Shown here piece after piece: positions 15,849 to 22,912 of a DNA stretch of 25,241 nt. The position numbers and the translations under genes are program-made. The stretch covers positions 1 through 25,241 of the forward strand of contig ONWI01000105.1 in NCBI GenBank assembly GCA_900321515.1. Reading direction: 5' to 3'. This stretch comes from an uncultured Eubacteriales bacterium (GTDB taxonomy: Bacteria; Bacillota; Clostridia; Oscillospirales; Acutalibacteraceae). A model generated the notes under the pieces. It worked only from the letters and a program-made list of their open reading frames with translations. It made no database searches and was not told where the DNA came from. Positions within the stretch are counted from its first letter, which is position 1. The number at the start of each line of letters is the position of its first letter.

Positions 15849-17897
15849 TTACCTTACTATCCGATAGTATGTCTTTGAGGTGCCGAGGTAGATAAGCACA
15901 TACACCAGCGCGAATACCGCGAAGGTTGCCAGAGTGCATATGACAAACAGCCTGATGCTGAAAAACAGAAGTATCTTCATCAATCGTATCAATATCGGGA
16001 ACATGGCAGCCATGTGGATTCCGGCAACCCCAAGCGGCAGGAAAAACACAAGAAGCACCTGTTTGCTGATTGTCTTTTTGACCTCCTGACGGCTCATACC
16101 GATCTTCTCCATTATCTGAAAGCGTGTCCTGTCCTCGTAGCCCTCTGAAATCTGCTTGTAATATATGATGAGCGCCGTTGCAAAAAGACATACGGCTCCG
16201 AGAAGCAAGCCGAGGAAGAGCAGTGTCCCGAACATTCCCAGCATGGTTTCCTTCGAGCTCCATCGGGTGTCCAGTGTGTATTGCCATTCCGCGCCATCCG
16301 AAATCTCTCCCAATGCCGCGATGATATCCTGATTTATCGCATCGCCGGCAGCTTCGGCTTTTCTTAAATCGGCAAAAGTAACGGCGACGCGCCTGGTGTA
16401 TTCCGAAGCGTACTGACCGAGCTCTGTCTTCTGTCCACCGTAGATTTCCGCGAGCGTCGCTTCATCGGGGACAACCACGCCGTAGCACGAAAACATTGAG
16501 GCAAGATAGTTAGCCGAAATCGGGTAATGATAAATATTGCCTTTTATCCTGTATGTTTTGCCGTGGATTGTCAGCGTTCCTGTGATATCCTTCAGCCCTT
16601 CGGGATTGTAAATGGAGCATACGACAATTTCGCCCTCAGACAGATCCAGCGTTTCACCTGTCAGCGCTCTGTAGGTGTTTTCGGTCATAAAGAAATAATT
16701 GCCGATGTCGGAGGAAATGTCCATTAAGTTATCGACATCCATATTGCTATGTGTGCAGAGCGCGTGATCCGCCATATAATAGGATACAAGCAGATACTCG
16801 TGATATTCAACGCTTTTGATTTCCGCGCCGTGTTTTTCAGCGGCAATACTCACGATACTTTCCAGATCCGAAGGAGACAGGTACTTTATTTCGTTACCGT
16901 CTTTTGAATAGCCCGCTTCTAAATAGAGGTGCTGCGGGTAATGCTTTGCCAGCACACGTTCAATACCCGCGTAAAGCGTCATGGTGGTGGAAATCATCAC
17001 CAGCACCCCAGTTGCGAGAATGGCAATGGAGGCAAGTCCTACGGCGTTCTGCTTCATGCGGTAGAGCAGTCCGCCAACCGCGGGCATGTTCTGCGGACGG
17101 TAGTAAAAATTTTCGTTATTCCTGAGCATTTTCAGCACGAATATGCTTCCCGCGACAAAGAGAAAGTAGGTGCCAATGATAATCAGCAGCACTGCCGCAA
17201 AGAAAAGCATGAGCGCATTGAGCGGGGATTCGGTTGTGATGGTCAGATAGTAGCCGATGCCGATCGTCAGTACTCCGAGAATCAGCATGACCCATTTGAC
17301 TTTCGGTTCTTTTTCACCGGCAGAGCAGCTTTGCAGCAGTTCCACGGGCTTCATAAGCGCGATGCTCACCAGATTGAGCAGGAAGATGGAGAAATCCAGC
17401 GCCAGGAAGAATCCGACCGTCGGAAAGATTGTCAGCGGTGTGACGTAATAGAATCCCGCAACCGCGCCGGTCTGAAGCAGGCGGCAGATCAGCAGTGAGC
17501 ATATTTTATACAAAAGCATTCCCGTGAGAATTCCTGCGGCAATCGACAGCAGGCTGCTGATGGAATTTTCATAGAACAGCACTTTTCCCACATGCCGCTT
17601 CTCAATGCCCAGCACGTTATAAACTCCAAATTCCCGCTTGCGCTGCTTCATCAGGAATCGGTTGATGTAGAGCATCAGCACGCCCGAAAGCAGCGCGAGG
17701 ATTGTCACACCCATCCACATGAAGGTCGGAATATAATTACCGCCGTTGACGCGCCGCATTCTGTCGTCCATCGCCAGCGTCAGCACGATGTAGAAACAGG
17801 CGACCAGTCCCGCCTCGGTGCAAATTCGAGGCAGGAAAAACCGGCTGTTTCGCATGATGTTGTTCCAGGAGAGCCTTGGGTAAAATCCGAATTTCAT
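15849..17897 (-). CDS. BceB-like ABC transporter permease (FtsX family)
   Basis: This 682-residue membrane protein has the BceB layout: about ten TM segments, two FtsX-like four-helix halves and a large extracytoplasmic domain (about 311-550) between TM7 and TM8. The N-terminus KFGFYPRLSWNNIMRNSRF and the loop KQRKREFGVYNVLGIEKRHVG (about 84-104) are typical of the family and contact the ATPase. The large loop is thought to bind peptide antibiotics or lipid II-peptide complexes and to pass flux information to the kinase. Its ATG overlaps the ATPase stop by 4 bases, so the two subunits are translationally coupled. It is slightly longer than characterised BceB proteins. The specificity (bacitracin, nisin or host peptide) cannot be read from sequence. 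Confidence 0.93.
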   Translation of the reverse strand: MKFGFYPRLSWNNIMRNSRFFLPRICTEAGLVACFYIVLTLAMDDRMRRVNGGNYIPTFMWMGVTILALLSGVLMLYINRFLMKQRKREFGVYNVLGIEKRHVGKVLFYENSISSLLSIAAGILTGMLLYKICSLLICRLLQTGAVAGFYYVTPLTIFPTVGFFLALDFSIFLLNLVSIALMKPVELLQSCSAGEKEPKVKWVMLILGVLTIGIGYYLTITTESPLNALMLFFAAVLLIIIGTYFLFVAGSIFVLKMLRNNENFYYRPQNMPAVGGLLYRMKQNAVGLASIAILATGVLVMISTTMTLYAGIERVLAKHYPQHLYLEAGYSKDGNEIKYLSPSDLESIVSIAAEKHGAEIKSVEYHEYLLVSYYMADHALCTHSNMDVDNLMDISSDIGNYFFMTENTYRALTGETLDLSEGEIVVCSIYNPEGLKDITGTLTIHGKTYRIKGNIYHYPISANYLASMFSCYGVVVPDEATLAEIYGGQKTELGQYASEYTRRVAVTFADLRKAEAAGDAINQDIIAALGEISDGAEWQYTLDTRWSSKETMLGMFGTLLFLGLLLGAVCLFATALIIYYKQISEGYEDRTRFQIMEKIGMSRQEVKKTISKQVLLVFFLPLGVAGIHMAAMFPILIRLMKILLFFSIRLFVICTLATFAVFALVYVLIYLGTSKTYYRIVR

Positions 17898-18658
17898 TCC
17901 GCGTCCCTCCCCGTGCGAAGCATGGTCAGTGTGTCGGAGATTCTTTTGTAGAATGCCTCGTTGGTATTGTCTCCCCTGAACAACTGATGGAAAACCACTC
18001 CGTCGCGTATAAACAGCACCCTCCCGGCATTGGAAGCCGCGTCTGTGGAGTGTGTGACCATAAGGATGGTCTGTCCGTTGCGGTTCATCTGGGAGAATAT
18101 CCGCATCAGGTCGGCTGATGACTGGGAATCCAGCGCTCCGGTCGGTTCATCCGCGAGAATCAGCTTTGGCTCGGTGATAAGAGCCCTTGCCGCAGCCGCT
18201 CTCTGCTTCTGACCTCCCGATACTTCGTAGGGATATTTGTCGAGAATCTGCTCTATGCCGAGCGAGGAGGCGATAGGGGAGAGGCGGCTTTTCATTTCAG
18301 AAACGCTCTTACCTCCCAGAACGAGCGGGAGCAGGATATTGTCTCGCAGGTTGAATGTATCGAGCAGGTTGAATTCCTGGAACACGAAGCCCAGATTTTC
18401 GCGCCGGAACGCCGCCATTGCGCGTTCCTTGACCGAGGCGAGCGGCTTGCCGTCCAGCTCCACCCAACCTGACGTCGGTTTGTCGAGCGCCGCAAGAATA
18501 TTGAGCAGCGTCGTCTTGCCCGAACCGGATTCACCCATGATGGCGACGTATTCTCCGCGCTTCACGCTGAATGTGACGCCTTTCAGTGCCTGCACCTGAC
18601 TGCCGCCCATTCGCGATGTATAGGTCTTTTTTAAATCGGTGACTTTAAGTATTTCCAT
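17894..18658 (-). CDS. BceA-like ABC transporter ATPase
   Basis: This 254-residue nucleotide-binding subunit of the MacB/LolD/BceA class energises the adjacent FtsX-type permease. It shows Walker A GESGSGKT (42-49), the Q-loop FVFQEFNLL (91-99), the ABC signature VSGGQKQRAAAARAL (146-160), Walker B LILADEPTGALD (166-177) and the switch histidine in VTHS (H203). The ATG at 18658 is preferred because GGAGG is 9 bases upstream; the in-frame ATG at 18679 lies upstream of that site and close to the predicted transcription start. It is the first gene of the operon ATPase-permease-regulator-kinase. A TATAAT box and two 11-bp-spaced direct repeats lie upstream. Confidence 0.95.
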   Translation of the reverse strand: MEILKVTDLKKTYTSRMGGSQVQALKGVTFSVKRGEYVAIMGESGSGKTTLLNILAALDKPTSGWVELDGKPLASVKERAMAAFRRENLGFVFQEFNLLDTFNLRDNILLPLVLGGKSVSEMKSRLSPIASSLGIEQILDKYPYEVSGGQKQRAAAARALITEPKLILADEPTGALDSQSSADLMRIFSQMNRNGQTILMVTHSTDAASNAGRVLFIRDGVVFHQLFRGDNTNEAFYKRISDTLTMLRTGRDAE

Positions 18659-18690
18659 TTGAAAAAACCTCCGTTTCATTTGTTGTCACT

Positions 18691-18719
18691 ATTATAAATG
18701 AAACGAAAAATTTCCGACA
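18691..18719 (-). promoter_or_regulatory. Promoter of the BceAB/RS-type operon
   Basis: A perfect TATAAT on the minus strand (18696-18691) has only a poor -35 match (TGTCGG at 18719-18714) with a 17-base spacer. The predicted start is near 18684, about 26 bases before the ATPase ATG. A good -10 with a bad -35 is what is expected of a promoter that needs an activator bound just upstream. Confidence 0.65.
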
Positions 18720-18726
18720 TCGAAAG

Positions 18727-18747
18727 AGGTGACATTCAGGTGACATT
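18727..18747 (-). promoter_or_regulatory. Tandem 11-bp-phased operator, probable response-regulator site
   Basis: AGGTGACATT occurs twice on the plus strand (18727-18736 and 18738-18747) in direct orientation with an 11-base period; on the operon strand it reads AATGTCACCT twice. The pair occupies about -43 to -63 relative to the predicted start, directly upstream of the weak -35. Direct repeats one helical turn apart are the usual binding site of OmpR-family dimers, so the operon's own regulator is the likely ligand (inference). Confidence 0.65.
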
Positions 18748-18755
18748 TTTGTAAG

Positions 18756-19199
18756 CTAAAAATTTATCCACTGAATAAACGCGGTCTTGTCCGTACTGCT
18801 GTAGCCCGCGTTTTTGTAAAAATCCAGCGTGCTTCTGCTTTTTGAGCCGGTTATCAGCATAATCTTGTAGCAGTCGGCTTTTTCTGCAATCTCCCTTGCG
18901 TAATCCAGACAGGCCGTTGCATAGCCCCTTCCCCTGTGGTCGGAATGTGTTACGACGTTCTCTACCAGCGCGTAAGGACGCACGTTCCTCGTGAGATTCG
19001 GAATTATCACGCACACGCATGAGGAAACGAGCCTGCCGTCCTGCTCGCATACGATGATATGGTAATTCGGGTCATTTCGGATTGCCGCCCATGTGTTGTG
19101 CAGATGCTCGCTGTCTTCCGGTACGCTTGTTTCGTGCAGATGAGTGTATAATTCAAGCAGTTGATATAGATCGTCGGATTGTATTTCTCTTATCATCAT
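18756..19199 (-). CDS. GNAT family N-acetyltransferase
   Basis: This 147-residue single-domain acetyltransferase is the usual length for the GNAT fold. Motif A is VENVVTHSDHRGRGYATACL (about 79-98), containing the acetyl-CoA pyrophosphate-binding R/Q-x-x-G-x-G/A form (RGRGYA). The region LDFYKNAGY (124-132) is the typical C-terminal motif. The acceptor is unknown. The start is at either of two adjacent ATG codons (19199 or 19196), with GAGGG a few bases upstream. It lies between the HD-GYP terminator and the operator of the Bce-type operon, and the operator repeats sit within 10 bases of its stop, so read-through from this gene would pass into that promoter. Confidence 0.88.
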   Translation of the reverse strand: MMIREIQSDDLYQLLELYTHLHETSVPEDSEHLHNTWAAIRNDPNYHIIVCEQDGRLVSSCVCVIIPNLTRNVRPYALVENVVTHSDHRGRGYATACLDYAREIAEKADCYKIMLITGSKSRSTLDFYKNAGYSSTDKTAFIQWINF

Positions 19200-19247
19200 A
19201 ATTATCCCTCGAATTCAAAGACTGTCATCTCAACATAATAGATGTGC

Positions 19248-19287
19248 AAAAACCCCCGGCAGGGCATGGCAGCCGGCAGCCGGGGGT
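19248..19287 (-). terminator. Intrinsic terminator after the HD-GYP gene
   Basis: On the minus strand ACCCCCGGC (19287-19279) pairs with GCCGGGGGT (19260-19252) around an 18-base, partly self-complementary loop, followed by a T run (AAAAA on the plus strand at 19248-19252). It begins 18 bases after the HD-GYP stop. Confidence 0.8.
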
Positions 19288-19304
19288 GAGAATGTGATAA
19301 ATTT

Positions 19305-21179
19305 TTAGATTGAGATAGGAGTGACAATGGCGGGATCGACATTGATCTTGGGAAGCGCCTTGCGCTTGTGCTCCTCCTGTTCGTTTTCCTTGTTGTTATC
19401 GGCGGAGACGTCCTGAGTGTTTGTCGTGATGAGAGTTTCCTCGTCGTTCTCGTCGTCTGGGAACTGGTCTCTGATCTTGAGCATATCGACGTAGCACTTC
19501 TTGAACGCCTCAACAGCGGACGGGTCAAACTGTCTGCCGCTCTGGGAGGTTATTTCCTCATAAACCTTCTGTGCCGGCCATGCCGCCTTGTAGCTTCTGC
19601 GGCTGAGCAGAGCGTCGAAAACGTCGCACACGGAGACGTATCTCGCAAACTGGTTTATATCTTCGCCCGAGACTCCGAGATAACCTGTGCCGTCCCAGCG
19701 CTCGTGGTGGTGAAGGATGATATGACGCGCCATCTCCATGACCTCGCCGGGAGCGCTGCCGATGATGTCTCTGCCGTAGATAACGTGCTTTTTCATTACG
19801 CCGAATTCCTCCGCGGTGAGCCTGCCCGGCTTTTCGATGATCTCCTTGGGGATCATCAGCTTGCCGATGTCATGCAGCATTGCGGCAATGCGGAAGGTTT
19901 CAAGCTGCTCCTCGTTGGTGCATATGAATTTGCCCATGACTCTGGCGTATTCCGAAACGCGGCGGATATGCTGACCGGTTTCCTGAGAGGAATTTTCCGA
20001 AACGACGGCGAGCGAATATGCCAGCTGCTCCTGTGTACGGAACATGTTGAATGTGAGCATGGTGTTGTTGATAATGCTGGTGGTGCTGTGGGTATAGATA
20101 TTCAGAACCTCCTTCATGCTGTAATCATCCGATTCAACGTCCTGTCTGAACACAGCGAATCCGGTGAGGTTGCCGTGATCGTAGAAGCGGATATTGACAA
20201 AACCTTCTCTTTCTTCGGCATAACTCGTTGCGCCCTCAATATGCTTGGCGAGCTTGAATCGGGCATTGTTGAATTCAAAGCCTATATCGTCGCCGAGATC
20301 GCGGCAGATATTGGTGGGATTGCCGTTGTTGTCAACCGTGTAGAAATGATCGCCGTCAAGCACGCCGATAGTACCGGCAGGTTTTTTTTCAGGATTGAGC
20401 ATGAGCACGAGCAGGTCTGAGAGATTGCCCACCAGTCTGCCGGCAAGCACCTGCATGTCGCGGGTGCCCATGAGATTCTGGGTCTGGCTCATGACGAGCT
20501 GTATTCCGTTGGTCATTCTTCCGATCTCGTTGGAATTTTCGATCGCGTTGGAGAGCATCTTTGAAGCCTTGCGTGTTACCTGACGGGCAACGAAGGCGAC
20601 GGAGAGGAAGAGTATGATTCTGGGCAGCGCGCCGTAAAGCATGGCAGCCTGAACAGTGCGGAGCGGGTCATCGCCCAGCAGCAGGAATGTGCAGGCGAGA
20701 TAGTGACCCAGCACGATGGCGGGAATGGTGGTGAATATAGCGAAGTGAACGAGCCTCTTGTCGAAATAGATGATGCTGCATATAAGCGGGAAGAGCCACA
20801 TCATCATAACATGGTACGACAAAACGGAATACAGCATGACCACGACGATAAGGATATCTGTGATCATGAAGTACTTGACCCAGTCACTGTTGCACTTGAG
20901 TATATAAGATATTAAAAACGGAATAAAGAATAGGATTGCCGAAGCAATGCAGGTGATTCTCATGATAACAGGAGCGATCCTGAAAATGCCTATCTCGTTG
21001 AGAACAAGACAAAACAGTACCAGAAATCCGGCAAAAAGACAGATCTTACCAAAAAGCCTGTTTGATTTTGCCTCATTGTTGTTCAGGAATTCGGACTTGG
21101 AAAGGTCGATGTTCAGGGTTCCATGGACCTTAGTCTTTTTCTTTTTTGTTTTCAGGGTATCTTTATTTTTTTTAATCAT
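19305..21179 (-). CDS. Membrane HD-GYP domain c-di-GMP phosphodiesterase
   Basis: This 624-residue protein has about six N-terminal TM segments (roughly 43-200), a connecting helix, a GAF-like region (about 225-380) and an HD-GYP domain (about 395-570), then an acidic hydrophilic tail. It would hydrolyse c-di-GMP to pGpG or GMP. Metal-site residues are present: H404 (GQHIRRVSEY), H436/D437 with K440 (LHDIGKL), H465 (MKKHVIYG), H490-H492 (HHHERWDGTGY) and D519 (VCDVFDAL). The signature reads GYL instead of GYP and the next loop is one residue short (see findings). The ATG at 21179 is preferred over 21236 because AGGAGG precedes it by 12 bases and the predicted transcription start falls at about 21238, leaving no leader for the longer form. 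It is monocistronic, with its own promoter and terminator. Confidence 0.92.
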   Translation of the reverse strand: MIKKNKDTLKTKKKKTKVHGTLNIDLSKSEFLNNNEAKSNRLFGKICLFAGFLVLFCLVLNEIGIFRIAPVIMRITCIASAILFFIPFLISYILKCNSDWVKYFMITDILIVVVMLYSVLSYHVMMMWLFPLICSIIYFDKRLVHFAIFTTIPAIVLGHYLACTFLLLGDDPLRTVQAAMLYGALPRIILFLSVAFVARQVTRKASKMLSNAIENSNEIGRMTNGIQLVMSQTQNLMGTRDMQVLAGRLVGNLSDLLVLMLNPEKKPAGTIGVLDGDHFYTVDNNGNPTNICRDLGDDIGFEFNNARFKLAKHIEGATSYAEEREGFVNIRFYDHGNLTGFAVFRQDVESDDYSMKEVLNIYTHSTTSIINNTMLTFNMFRTQEQLAYSLAVVSENSSQETGQHIRRVSEYARVMGKFICTNEEQLETFRIAAMLHDIGKLMIPKEIIEKPGRLTAEEFGVMKKHVIYGRDIIGSAPGEVMEMARHIILHHHERWDGTGYLGVSGEDINQFARYVSVCDVFDALLSRRSYKAAWPAQKVYEEITSQSGRQFDPSAVEAFKKCYVDMLKIRDQFPDDENDEETLITTNTQDVSADNNKENEQEEHKRKALPKINVDPAIVTPISI

Positions 21180-21244
21180 CGCCTGATAAAGCCTCCTGTA
21201 AAAAAAATCGTGGACATTCAGATTTGAAATAACCATTTAAATAA

Positions 21245-21272
21245 ATTATATCATATATTCATTAAATTGCAA
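21245..21272 (-). promoter_or_regulatory. Sigma-A-type promoter of the HD-GYP gene
   Basis: On the minus strand TTGCAA (21272-21267) and TATAAT (21250-21245) are separated by 16 bases. The predicted start near 21238 supports the ATG at 21179 with a leader of about 58 bases. Confidence 0.65.
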
Positions 21273-21358
21273 CCCGTTTTTAATTTTTTTGCAAAAAAAA
21301 TAAAAGTTTGATTAAATTTTTAGGACAATATGCGGTTAAAAAATTTTTACCGTCATTA

Positions 21359-21387
21359 TTGACAATAAAAAAAATAAGCCTTATTAT
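21359..21387 (+). promoter_or_regulatory. Strong sigma-A-type promoter of the first lipoprotein gene
   Basis: A perfect TTGACA (21359-21364) is followed after 17 bases by TATTAT (21382-21387, 5 of 6). The surrounding 21280-21395 region is very AT-rich with A and T tracts that could act as UP elements or bend the DNA. The leader before the ATG at 21428 is about 34 bases. Confidence 0.8.
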
Positions 21388-21427
21388 ATAAAAAACGGTT
21401 TACAGATCACTTGAAAAGGAGCTTCTT

Positions 21428-21997
21428 ATGATGAAAAAATCAGCGGCATTGTTTGTGGCGGTTGTTGTGCTTGTCTCCGGAGTTTTGTCGGGGTGTGACC
21501 AGGTACAGAAACCGTCGGAAGCTACACCTGGGGACGCGGTTTCCTCCGCTGAGGAAATAGTCCGCACAGAGGCGGCGCAGGCGGTTGAGATACGCATTGA
21601 CGGGGTGAAAAACGACGAAATTTTTGTTATGCAGTACAACTGGTACGGCGAGGAGTTTGTCTCAAAGGACAGCCTTAACAAGACAATGATGAAAAATTAT
21701 GTGTCTGAGGGAAATCACGCGCCTTACGCCGTGAATAAAGCCGCTCTGTCGCTGGCTTTCGATATGCCGGAGGGCGTTCCTTCAGCCATCACCCTTACTC
21801 AGTACGCCAACACGGTAAGAGCAAGCTCGGCGCTTCCGTTCGACGTTCTCGAGCAGGAGCTTACGCGGGAAAACGACGGTTCTTACAGCATTGTCATTGA
21901 TTTCAGATCGTATAAAATGTATTATTATCTACTGAAATGTGAGTGGGAAAACGGAAACAGTTCGCAGTACGCCTTTGCAGTGGAGAAGGCAGAATGA
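21428..21997 (+). CDS. Predicted lipoprotein of unknown function
   Basis: This 189-residue protein begins with a lipoprotein signal peptide: basic MMKK, a hydrophobic core, and the lipobox VLSGC with the lipidated C23. The mature protein should therefore be anchored on the outer face of the membrane. A short low-complexity linker (24-50) leads to an unrecognised domain rich in aromatic residues near the end (SYKMYYYLLKCEWENG). I do not recognise the family. A strong promoter lies upstream, and AAAGGAG is 6 bases before the first ATG and 9 before the second (21431), so either could be used. It is divergent from the HD-GYP gene and is followed by a separate promoter, so it is probably monocistronic. 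Confidence 0.82.
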   Translation: MMKKSAALFVAVVVLVSGVLSGCDQVQKPSEATPGDAVSSAEEIVRTEAAQAVEIRIDGVKNDEIFVMQYNWYGEEFVSKDSLNKTMMKNYVSEGNHAPYAVNKAALSLAFDMPEGVPSAITLTQYANTVRASSALPFDVLEQELTRENDGSYSIVIDFRSYKMYYYLLKCEWENGNSSQYAFAVEKAE

Positions 21998-22075
21998 GCA
22001 GTTGCTCTCAGATATCAGTTCAATATTAAACAAATATAATTATCGTTGAAACAAGATATTTTAATAAAAAATCAC

Positions 22076-22104
22076 TTGACTGCCGCATGGTAAAATGTTA
22101 ACAT
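22076..22104 (+). promoter_or_regulatory. Predicted promoter upstream of the acidic-tail membrane protein
   Basis: TTGACT (22076-22081) and TAACAT (22099-22104) are separated by 17 bases. Transcription starting near 22111 would give a leader of about 100 bases, longer than others in this window. Confidence 0.5.
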
Positions 22105-22123
22105 TAATACATCAGGCTTTTTT

Positions 22124-22179
22124 CGGCGGCTTTTTTCCGCAGCTTCCCGGCGGAAATTTCCACATCGGCTTCGCCGCCG
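22124..22179 (+). other. Structured 5' leader, nested hairpins
   Basis: CGGCGGC (22124-22130) can pair with GCCGCCG (22173-22179), enclosing a second pairing of TTTCCGC (22134-22140) with GCGGAAA (22150-22156) around a 9-base loop. This GC-rich structure lies between the predicted promoter and the GGAGGA ribosome binding site (22197-22202). I do not recognise it as a known riboswitch. It could regulate translation, or be a leftover terminator for read-through from upstream. Confidence 0.4.
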
Positions 22180-22210
22180 TGCGGCATCAATTATACGGAG
22201 GAATATTATC

Positions 22211-22912
22211 ATGAAAAACAATAGTGTTTATGCGAAAAAAAGTGTCGGCGGTATAATCGTTGACGTACTTACCATAGGTATGCTGTTTGCGTCATTTGCG
22301 GCGCTGTTTTATTCCGGATTCATCCTTCAGGTCAAGACATTCCCGCTCGGAGCGCTTTGCGCTATAACAGCCGTAGCCATGCTGCTGCTTTTCCTCATTG
22401 GCGACGTGTCATGCCTGTCCCAGAAGGTCAGGAACAAATCGCTCACTGCCGGATTCCTTGTTTTTTCTGCGATTCAGCTGGTTGCGCTCATAGTCAATCT
22501 TGCCCTGCTGCTTGCGCTCATGGTGAAGCTGTTCAGTGTGGAAGATTCCGCAGCGCGCATTACATATGTCATAACTGCCGCAACCGTGCTTATAGGCTAT
22601 GTTGCGAGCATCATCTACTTCTCATCTGCCGAAGAGGGACGAATCTCCGACGGAGAAGAAACCGATGAAGATGAAGAGGCAGACGAGGCCGAAGAGATTG
22701 AGGAAACCGACGAAGCCGAAGAGTACGACGAGGTGGAGGAAGTGGAAGAGATCGAGGAGGTCGAGGAGACCGAAGCGGTTGGTGAAGCCGATGGTGACGG
22801 GGAAACCGACGAAGCCGAAGAGTACGACGAGGCCGAAGAGGTGGAAGAGGCAGACGTTGACGATCAAGAAAAGGTCAGCGATGCCGAAGCCTCCGATGAA
22901 GCGCATGAATAA
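22211..22912 (+). CDS. Four-TM protein with a highly acidic repetitive C-terminal tail
   Basis: This 233-residue protein has four hydrophobic segments (about 13-37, 45-65, 78-106, 116-138) and then a tail (141-233) in which 54 of 93 residues are Asp or Glu, mixed with Ala, Val, Ile, Thr and Tyr. With four TM segments and a basic N-terminus, both ends should be cytoplasmic, placing the acidic tail inside the cell. The motif ETDEAEEYDE occurs twice, 33 residues apart (165-174, 198-207). I do not recognise a named family. The tail could bind cations or a basic partner, or be a flexible spacer. GGAGGA lies 8 bases before the ATG. The stop overlaps possible starts of the next lipoprotein gene, so the two are probably co-transcribed. 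Confidence 0.85.
   Translation: MKNNSVYAKKSVGGIIVDVLTIGMLFASFAALFYSGFILQVKTFPLGALCAITAVAMLLLFLIGDVSCLSQKVRNKSLTAGFLVFSAIQLVALIVNLALLLALMVKLFSVEDSAARITYVITAATVLIGYVASIIYFSSAEEGRISDGEETDEDEEADEAEEIEETDEAEEYDEVEEVEEIEEVEETEAVGEADGDGETDEAEEYDEAEEVEEADVDDQEKVSDAEASDEAHE
22702..22832 (+). repeat. 32-bp perfect direct repeat, 99-bp period, within the acidic tail
   Basis: Bases 22702-22733 and 22801-22832 are identical and 99 bases (33 codons) apart, keeping the reading frame. The region between them is made of shorter imperfect GARGAN-rich units. This looks like expansion by slippage or unequal recombination, so tail length may vary between strains. Confidence 0.8.

Noticed and set aside
19368..20420. 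Long plus-strand open frame (350 codons) antisense to the HD-GYP gene
   Set aside because: It is fully antisense to a gene with intact HD-GYP motifs, and its translation shows no recognisable domain. It is a codon-bias shadow.
22599..22904. Open, strongly basic Lys/Arg/Pro-rich frame overlapping the acidic tail, continuous with the downstream lipoprotein
   Set aside because: Shifting GAR/GAN-rich codons by one base automatically gives Lys/Arg/Pro codons without stops. There is no good start or ribosome binding site, and the lipoprotein signal peptide begins much later. It is a composition artefact.
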